Shown here: in pieces, positions 56,386 through 64,000 of the stretch
Layout: each line of letters begins with the position of its first letter
Position numbering within the stretch: position 1 is the first letter of the stretch
Source of the DNA: Clusia tigrina
Lineage: Eukaryota > Arthropoda > Insecta > Diptera > Clusiidae
Assembly: GCA_920105625.2 (NCBI GenBank)
Contig: OV050030.1
Location: 410,021,034-410,085,033, forward strand
Length of the DNA: 64,000 bases
Direction of reading: 5' to 3'
Notes under the pieces: generated by a model
Database searches by the model: none
What the model was told of the DNA's origin: nothing
The model's input: the letters and a program-made list of their open reading frames with translations, nothing else
Translations under genes and position numbers: made by a program

Positions 56386-57124
56386 TTATTGATAAAAATA
56401 CCTACATAGAATAATTATCCATCGGCACATCTTACATGAATACAAATTTCATCCGATATTTTCAACAATTTCAAATGTACTAAATCATACTGATTATATA
56501 ATACCTTAATTCAATAATTACCTACCTAACTCCTAAAATGCGCTTGTGACCTACCTAACGCGCATATTCCCCCCAACAAATAAAGGTTGCTGAATGAATA
56601 TTCATACTTTAATCTATTAGTCCTCTGATTCATGTTTACTATCCACATCGCTACCATACCTGCACACTAACTGCACTAGTACACCAAAATTACATATTTA
56701 CGTTTCTACCCACTTGCTAAGTTATTTCCGCAAATATCATCTTTAGTTACTTTCCTAAGATCCTTATAATCCATATGCCTATCATATGCCTACTTGCATG
56801 GTGCACGCAAGCCACAGCCTATGCAAGGCACTTACTTATCTTATCTTCTAACATAGTATCCCATGTAATTATGCTCAACTATATTTTCTACTAGATTTAT
56901 TAACCTTACACGAAAGTATGCATCTATCCACTTAAATATATACTCTCCATATCTAAATGTGCTATGCCGAACATACTTACATACATTCCCGTACGTATGT
57001 ACGCTGCAGTGGCACACGCTAAAGAAACAACCAAAAACGAAAATAAAAATCGCAGTGGTGTCAAATTACCAGTCCAGTCGATCCAATTACGCAGTCGATC
57101 AGTGCACAGTCGTACAAACATATA
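56386..57124 (-). other. Non-coding internal part of the older gypsy element
   Basis: AT-rich, with repeated TACCTA and CATATGCC-like phrases and no open frame worth noting. It lies between pol and env. Confidence 0.5.
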
Positions 57125-58078
57125 TACGAGGTGTGATCAAAAAAGAACCGTTATTGTGTGATCAAAAAATAAAGTATTTATTTATTCATCAACAACTATC
57201 TTGTCCCCCTCAAAGTAATTCCCCTCAGATATAATACACTGATGCCAGCGTTTTTTCCAATCCTCGAAACACTTCTGAAATGCTTTTTTTGGTATCGCCT
57301 ACAGCTCCTTTTTCGATTTTTCTTTTATCTCCTCAAACGTAGTAAAACGCTTTCCTTTCATTGGTGTCTTCAGTTTTGGAAAGAGGAAAAAGATAGCGGG
57401 GGCCAAGTCCGGTGAATACGGTGGTTGAGGCATGATAACGGTTTTGTTTTTGGCCAAAAACAGCTCCTGAGCGATGTCCATGCGACGTTGGTTTTGCTCA
57501 AAATTTAGCAATTTTGGAACAATCTTCGCTGCCGCACGTTTCATGCCTAAAACATCCGTAAAAATTGCTTGGCATGAGCCGAACGATATGCCAACATCAT
57601 CAGAAACCTCTCTGATAGTGTTTCGACGATTATCCAAAATCATTTTCTTCACTGCGTCAATGTTTTCATCGGTTGTTGACGTGCTCGGGCGACCAGGACG
57701 AGCATCGTCATTGACATCTTCTCGGCCTTCCTTAAACCGGTTATACCACAATTGAACTTATGTTCTGCTCATAGTAGACTCGCCAAAGGCCACAGTCAAC
57801 ATTTCAAATGTCCTTGCGCAATTAATTTCATTTTTTACACAAAACTGAATACAGTTTCTTTGATCCATTTTTTCGAATAGTACAAAATCGAAGAGCACAC
57901 CAAAACACGACTAACCTTTTTATCTGTCAAAAACAAACTGACAATCCAAAATGGTTGGTATTGCCAACATATATAGCAGACATGTGTACCAACATAACAG
58001 AAAAAAAAATGCGAACATCGAACATACGTAACTCACGAAAAGATGAAAATAACGGTTGTCTTTTGATCACACCTCGTA
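57125..58078 (-). mobile_element. Mariner element with internal deletion
   Basis: Ends TACGAGGTGTGATCAAAA (57125) and its inverse (to 58078) form terminal inverted repeats, and TA flanks both sides (57123-57124, 58079-58080). At 954 bases it is about 350 shorter than a full mariner. It sits in the non-coding part of the older gypsy element. Confidence 0.9.
57182..57868 (-). pseudogene. Mariner transposase relic
   Basis: ATG at 57866-57868 opens the helix-turn-helix part (CIQFCVKNEINCARTFEML). The frame has a TAA just before LWYNRFKEGREDVNDDARPG and runs on to RMDIAQELF. It then jumps to LAKNKTVIMPQPPYSPDLAP, so the middle with the first two catalytic aspartates is gone. At the third the usual APxDFF reads APAIFF. 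A TAG follows KKEL, then the C-terminal part ends at 57182. It cannot act as a transposase. Confidence 0.85.
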
Positions 58079-58489
58079 TACACCATTATTGCGATTGTTC
58101 ACCTTGCAATTTCATTAAAAGAAATTGGCGAGAACCAGCAATAAAATAAAACAAAATATGTGTATAAAGAATAATTTTTTGCTTATAAAAAATTACTTTA
58201 TCGCCACCGTTTTCACGCGACGTTGCCCTTGAATTTGTTTTACTCAACAATATTATTTAATATTAAGTTTTGACCTAATTCCACAGCCGCAGTTTTGATG
58301 TTCTTGATTTGGGGTAGGTCTATATGTGAACACATGTATGTTAGTTTTGCATTGCGATGCCACTCAAGCATTAACACAGAAAATCGGTTTTCTTTATGCT
58401 AAGGCAATAGTGTATGCGCACAAACTCCCTACCTAAGGGTTGTTGAGTGGAAAAGCTTTAAAAGATTGTTGTGCACCTTCTTAGGTTTA
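58079..58489 (-). other. Non-coding internal part of the older gypsy element
   Basis: Continuation of 56386-57124 on the other side of the mariner. No frame is legible until the integrase C-terminal part near 58490. Confidence 0.5.
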
Positions 58490-61430
58490 CCTTTTATCGT
58501 TACCACAGTTGTAACCGGGCTGCGGACCTCTTCCACCGCATATGGACCAATCCAAACGGGTGAGAATTTATTTTTCCTGGTTCTGGTTCTTCAAAAGTAC
58601 TCTGTCTCCTACGATAAACATGGTTGGATTTAGAGTCTTGTTGTAGGCTTTTCTGGCCGCTTTCTTTGCCTTCTCCTGATTCTCCCTGACCAGTTCATGT
58701 GCTCTCTGGAGCTGATATTTACGAGTACGCACTTTATTCGGAACTTCAGCGTTGTAAACTGGTACGCACTTTCGCTTCAGGTTGCTGGGCATGTCAAAGT
58801 CAAATCCGTAAAGCGTCTTAAACGGTGTTTGATTCGTTTAGACGTGGACTGAGTTGTTATGCACGTGCATAGCTGTAGTCAGCCATTGGTTCCAATTTGA
58901 TCCGTCCTCCTTAGCGAAACTACGCAAATACTCGGCCAGAGGCCGGTGACTTCGTTCCAACGACCCATTGGCTTGCGTGTGGTATGGAGTAATATGCAAT
59001 TTTCTAATTCCTAATAGTTTGCATGTCTCCGAAAACAATTTAGAGACGAAGTTTGATCCGACGTTATCGGTTATCAGAACCTTCGGTATGTTGTACCGCG
59101 CAACGATTTCGACGAAAAATGCTTTGGCCACAGTGCCCGCTTCAGCGTCGGGTATGGCCGCGCATACCAAGGACTTAGAAAAATCATCCGGGAACGTAAG
59201 GATGTATTTGTTGCCAGATACCGTCTCTGGTAATATGCCCACGATATCCATATATACCTTGTCGAATGGTCGAGCTGGTGTGTCACACCTTTGGCATTTT
59301 CGTCAATTTACAACTCTTATTTGCCTGACATTTAGAGCAGCTTCTTACATACCTTTTAATGTCCCCGAACATCCCTTCCAAGCGTAATCGCGTTTTACTC
59401 GCTTGTACGTTTTCCATGACCCTTGGTGCCCGCCCAGAGTTGAATCAGGGCAACTCTTTAGTACCTTCAGTATATCTTTTTCGCTTGCTGGCCATTCTAC
59501 TTCCCTAGCTGGTTCCTTTTGGTTTGTGTCGTTCTCCTCGGTTTCTTCGTCTATGGTATACTTTGACCAAGATTTACTTCTTCCTCTGTCCTGGCCTTCG
59601 TTTTGGCTCTCGTTTGAACCATTGCCACTTTCTTCAGCTCTTGTGGCAGCCTGCTGAGTGCATCTGCATTAAGATTCTTTTTTCCCGGCTTGTATATGAT
59701 TTCAAAATCATATTCAGACAACTTATGCCTGAACCGGGCCAACCGAGAAGTTTGATCCTTCAAGTTTCCGATTCCACGCAACGGTTGGTGATCAGTGTAG
59801 ATCTTAAACGGCCTACCCAGCAGGTATGCCCGGAAGTTTTTCGTAGCCCAAACTACGGCCAAGAACTCCTTCTCTATTGTCGAATACCGCTTCTCGGCAT
59901 CGCTAAGCGCTCTACTTGCAAACGCAATCGGTCGGTCGCTTCCAACTTCACCTTGTCACAACACCGCTCCTAACGCTTCATACTTGCGTCGGTGGTCGGC
60001 AAAAAGGTTTGCGTAAAATCCGGATACTTCTTTACCCGGATTATTTGTTTCGGTTTTTCAATCGGCCTCTGGCAACTGTTAGTCCATGCAAACTTTGCTT
60101 CTTTTCGCAAAAATTTGTTTATCGGCAACGCTATTCGAGCTAGACCCTCCACGAACTTCCTATAATAGTTCACTAGCCCTAGGAACGCTTGCACTGCTTT
60201 TATGTATGGAATGGCTAAATACCTTACACATTCCACTTTTAGCGGGTCCGGCAGTGCTCCTGCCTCTGAACAACGGTGTCCCAAGTAGACCACCTCTCTG
60301 CGCAAAAATTTACACTTCAATTTCAAATTGTGCTCTCTTAACTTTTGTAGAACTTTGCACAAACGTTGCGAATGTCGCTGCAAATTCTTTCCATAAATTA
60401 CTATGTCATCGAGATACACGAAACAGTATAACCCCTGTAAGCCTGTCAGCACATGGTTCATTTGCCGTTGGAAGGTTACCTGGTGCTCCTGTTAATCCAA
60501 ACGGCATCCTGTTGAACTCATAGTGCCCTAGACCGGTACTAAACGCGGTCTTCTGCCTATCCTGGGTATCCACCAACACCTGGTGGTAGCCACTCGCTAA
60601 ATCAAGCTTAGAAAAATATCTACTGTGTCCCAACTGGTCCAGGATTTCTTCTATCCGTGGAATTGGGAACACTTGCTTCACAGTGGCGTCGTTCAATTTT
60701 CTAAAATCAACGACTAATCTCCACTTCTTCTTGTCCGGAGTACCCCCCTTCTTCGGAACTAAGATGATCGTTGAGTTCCAAGGCGAGGTACTTGGTGATA
60801 TTATATCGTCCTGTAGTATTCCCTGTACCTTCCTGTTCACCTCATCCTTGTGAGCTTGAGGCAATCGGTACTGTTTCCGGTTTATCGGCGGCTGATTGGC
60901 CATTTCGTGCGTAATATCCGGTGTATATGTCAGCTGGTCTCCTTCCAGAAAAAATATGTAGGAGGCGCAGGCTGACTCTATTGAGGCTTTCTCCTACAAA
61001 TTAACGCTGGGATCCAACTTGAGTGACGCCAGCACCTTCTCCATCCTCTCTTTCACGTTCGATTGTCTTATCTGGGTATCTGAACCCGATTTCGGTACCC
61101 TGGAACTGTCAAAACTTGTGAACTTGGGCCTGAACTCTTGATCTATGACATAATCCTGGTCAGTGGCATTCAACACACAAGCGTATACCCTGCCCTTGTT
61201 GACATGTATCACAGTTTCTCCCAAGTAAACTCCGTCTGCCAGCAGTTGCTTGTGCAGAATTACTTGCGGGAGTTTCGAACGCACCTGGAGGATGACTATT
61301 CTTGTGGACCTGGTACCTACAGTTTCCGACCCTCTGGGTCCCATTAATGGTTCTTCCCTGCCAGGAGTTGAGGTGGAAAGTACACCTTCTTTGGTTGTGC
61401 TTATCGAAGAGCACTAACTCTTTTCTCATT
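58490..61430 (-). pseudogene. pol: Pol relic of the older gypsy element
   Basis: Broken open pieces in order on the minus strand: protease region (60994-61429, with the segment DQEFRPKFTSF), reverse transcriptase (60406-60903 with WRLVVDFRKLN and KLDLASGYHQVL, then in another frame 59970-60461 with FVYLDDIVIYG), RNase H (59551-59862 with FKIYTDHQPLR), integrase core (58838-59251 with MDIVGILPE, ITDNVGSNF, SLERSHRPLAEYL) and integrase C-terminal part (58568-58792). At least five frame changes separate them. Confidence 0.85.
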
Positions 61431-61574
61431 ATGTCTAGGCTGGTGCGATTCCATCTTGGTGCGAGTCCATCCTGCTCCCCCTCCTCGTCACGGTCCTCAT
61501 ATCACTGGGCACAAGAGAAACTCTCCTTGCTGTTTTTGGCCTAAATTTCGCTTTCTCTGCTTCGGCTCTCCGGT

Positions 61575-63143
61575 CTACTGGCCTTGACCGGGCCACTGGA
61601 AGTTTCCCTGACCCGCCTGACCCCGTCTGCTCCTGCATTCCGCCGCTCTATGACCGATTTGGCCGCACGAAAAGCACCTCATGCCTTTCCTAGGTCTGTT
61701 TTCCTTCACAACAACCTGAGGACGAGACCCCGGCTGGAGATGGACATTACCATCCCAATTCCTAGGACCCGACAACCTGGGTCCTGAATTTCTGAGGCCT
61801 GCGTTCCCTGGACTGCTCCTGTCAGGACTTCTCCTTAGCAACCCTGACCGCCATGTTCCCGAAGACCTCTCAGCCCTTGCTGGTGTTGGACTTGCTCCGC
61901 ACGTTCCATCTGCCTCATGCCCATATAACCTGCACTCCCCACAGTATGGAGTATTCTTCCTGACGATACACTCATCTCGTGTATGCCCCCACTTATTGCA
62001 GAATGAACAGACCTGTATTGCCTGACGCAACTCTCCTTCTGTTCGTCTCCCGTCCCGCTTTGCACCACCATATGCACCTGTTCCGGTGTCGTAAGTTCCT
62101 TCATGTGTGCGTGAGTCTGTCACGTACGCTTGTCCGCCTCTTGCTACAGCCACAGGTACGCCCTGCCTGTTAAATACGACATTTACTTCACTGGCACTAG
62201 GTTGACTTCTTTCCACCAGAAATTGCGCCCTGATGGCTTCCTCCACCAATTCTTCCAGAGTCCCGGTCCGAATACCCAGCGTGTGCACCCTTAACGCAGG
62301 CTCCCTCAGTCCCACTACAAAAGCTGTCAGTACTGACTTGTCAACTTCATATAGCAGCGCCTTGTCATCCACACCGTTGTATTTGCCACGAACGATTTCC
62401 GTCGCACACCCCTGCAATGTGCTCAAACGCCTAGCAAAGCCTCGTATCTCTTCGCCTGCCAACTGCCGAGCCACCCTGATTTCCTAAATGACTTCTTCCA
62501 ACGTTCTTGTCTTCAAGTTCGTTTTATTTATTAACGTATACAATTCTTCCACGCTACTAAAACTTTTTGACAAAACCAGATTGTACGCATCTCCGAACAA
62601 CCTCTGTTTCACACAATCGAAAAAGTCTTGCAATTCGTCTCTCTAAGCTGCTTCCAGGGCCGATAAGTCACCTTTTGCCTTCGTTTGTCCCCAAAAGACT
62701 TGGGCTTTCTCCTTGCCAGCTCCCGCCTCAAACTGTTCGAATACTCTCTCCGCAAATAACCCAACCTCAGTCTGCAATGATCTGAGCTGGTCCCGACAGT
62801 CACCCTTACTTGACTCTGCGACCTCTACCGTTGACAACTCTACGCTTCCTAGGTCTGATCTGAATTTTGCCAGCCACTCTGCAGTCAAATTCTTGGTGCC
62901 ACTCGCGTAACCTTCTGGAAAATAACTAACACCACTACACACCTCCTTCTGTGTCTGTAACCTCCTATCGTTGTTGTCAAACTTCTTCTGGAGATTTTCT
63001 AACTCTAAGATCCTCTTCCGATAATATCTGCTATCCTTTAAAACCTTACGATCCTTCTTGAAGTTAGTCACTAACCTCCGGATCTCCTTACTCAAAATCT
63101 CTTGAGTCTCCAACAACTCCCTAACGCCAACTGGTAATCCCAT
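61575..63143 (-). pseudogene. gag: Gag relic of the older gypsy element
   Basis: A single frame from ATG 63141-63143 to 61575, broken by two TAG codons (62643-62645 and near 62484). It has an N-terminal helical part, a capsid-like part, and two CCHC knuckles (CSFCNKWGHTRDEC, CFSCGQIGHRAAEC) separated by an arginine- and serine-rich stretch. Apart from the two stops the frame is intact. Confidence 0.8.
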
Positions 63144-63317
63144 ATGCCGTACAACTACCGTCCACTATATCTCCCAAAATAACTAAGACACCGTCACTCA
63201 ACACGCTTCACATCCCCTTAGAATACTTAAATACTAATAATATAATAACATGAGCGTACGCACCACTTGTTGTTCATATTTTCTGTCCTAATTCTTCCCG
63301 CGTTGTGGTTCCTTGAA

Positions 63318-63329
63318 CCGGCTGCGCCA
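63318..63329 (-). promoter_or_regulatory. Primer-binding site of the older gypsy element
   Basis: The minus strand reads TGGCGCAGCCGG, three bases inside the 5' LTR. It complements a tRNA ending CCGGCTGCGCCA, probably a serine tRNA. Confidence 0.6.
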
Positions 63330-63332
63330 AAA

Positions 63333-63756
63333 TGTTGTATCTCCTCGGCGAGAACGGTGCGACGCGCACGGCAGTTGTCCGGTGGTTCCTGGACCTGTAA
63401 ATTTAGCACTGTATCTATTATTAAGACTGTGCTGAACTGCGGCGCAAAAAACAAGACACTACCGTTTCGCTTTCAAAAATACAACTCATTTATTAAGTTA
63501 TAAACACTTATATTCACATTTACGCTATACAGGGTAACCTACTTTCACCTATTCTGCTTGCGCGGCAACTAGGTCATGCACTGCTTACCTTACCAGTTCA
63601 TTATCTGGCCTGATTTCATTTGCGAGCTGATCATGCACTTTGATCCGCAGCTGCATGTACCGAGTCACCCTGAAAGCTTACATTGGTTAACACTGTATGG
63701 GATGGGTCATGTCGTGAGTCGACTACTCGTAGGTAGCCGTATCTTGACTCATAACA
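63333..63756 (-). repeat. 5' LTR of the older gypsy element
   Basis: 424 bases, diverged copy of 47125-47545, followed by GATC. Confidence 0.88.
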
Positions 63757-63760
63757 GATC

Positions 63761-64000
63761 CCAGCCGATCCGTGTGACCCTGAGGCTATCTTGGAGATCT
63801 TTAGGTTGAGCAACCAGCAGCTCCCGACTAATAATTGGAAGTAACTAAGGTAGAGGAACCAAGAGGGGATTACAGGTCAATAACCCTTGTGGTAAACGCC
63901 GAATCTCAGGCGACTCTAGCTGAATCCAATTGGGTCGTGGGCTATGGCTTCTCATCCACAAGCCTCAAGGTCTACGAAAAGGACGGGCAACCGTCTTACA
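63761..64000 (+). pseudogene. LINE ORF1, resumed after the nested insertions
   Basis: The frame continues the ORF1 cut at 40902, reading WIPADPCDPEAILEIF and then LPTNNWK before a TAA at 63842-63844. The next frame carries straight on with VTKVEEPRGDYRSITLVV and GYGFSSTSLKVYEKDG to the window edge, so one base has been lost near 63840. The order fits the C-terminal half of a DUF4780-type domain. Confidence 0.75.

Larger units (their letters stand above)
47125..63756 (-). mobile_element. Degenerate env-bearing Ty3/gypsy element with nested insertions
   Basis: LTRs of 421 and 424 bases (47125-47545, 63333-63756) begin TGTTGT and end AACA. GATC flanks both sides (47121-47124, 63757-63760). On the minus strand the order is gag (63143-61575), pol (61430-58490), env (56385-54389). 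The LTRs differ at many positions and all genes are broken, so it is older than the two intact elements near it. A BEL element (47723-54117) and a mariner (57125-58078) inserted into it. The lineage is a CCHC-gag Ty3/gypsy with an F-type env, not the 17.6 group. Confidence 0.85.

Noticed and set aside
1..64000. CRISPR array, bacterial operons or ribosomal RNA
   Set aside because: No regularly spaced identical repeats, no Shine-Dalgarno-led gene runs and no rRNA core sequence. The introns and retrotransposons show an animal genome.

Overview
The window looks like repeat-rich, probably pericentromeric or low-recombination DNA of a brachyceran fly. I infer this from AT-rich sequence, short introns, retrotransposon families of the Drosophila type (BEL/Pao, errantivirus, LOA/Bilbo- and I-like LINEs, mariner) and primer-binding sites that fit fly tRNAs. 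I cannot name the species. No conventional housekeeping gene is visible.

Positions 1-38000 are a mosaic of segmental duplications. Three kinds of block recur. Block A lies at about 2640-7560, 11950-17560 and 33783-37560. Block D lies at about 9255-11850 and 21080-25220. Block E lies at about 200-2455 and 28385-30260. Each A block carries one small gene (6364, 15682, 35654) for a secreted cysteine-rich peptide with an intron inside the signal-peptide coding region. The signal peptide and introns are nearly identical between copies, but the mature cysteine domain is strongly diverged and almost every codon change is amino-acid-changing. A decayed second cysteine exon, a hairpin, a conserved last exon and a polyadenylation signal follow each gene. 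D blocks hold decayed versions and E blocks only the upstream flank. BEL gag relics, LINE relics and a degenerate repeat with inverted ends (18482-20940) fill the rest.

Positions 38000-64000 are a nest of transposons. A LOA-like LINE ORF1 (from 40179, resuming at 47117 and 63761) was hit twice a few bases apart. The first insertion is an intact-looking errantivirus (40903-47112, minus strand, identical-length LTRs, CGCG target duplication) with gag, pol and env. The second is an older, frameshifted, env-bearing Ty3/gypsy element (47125-63756, GATC duplication). That older element itself contains an intact BEL/Pao element (47723-54117, ATTAT duplication, a single 1736-residue polyprotein) and an internally deleted mariner (57125-58078, TA duplication).

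The most interesting signal is the fast-evolving three-copy cysteine-peptide family, whose exons diverge faster than its introns and whose 3' gene structure is open to two or three readings.
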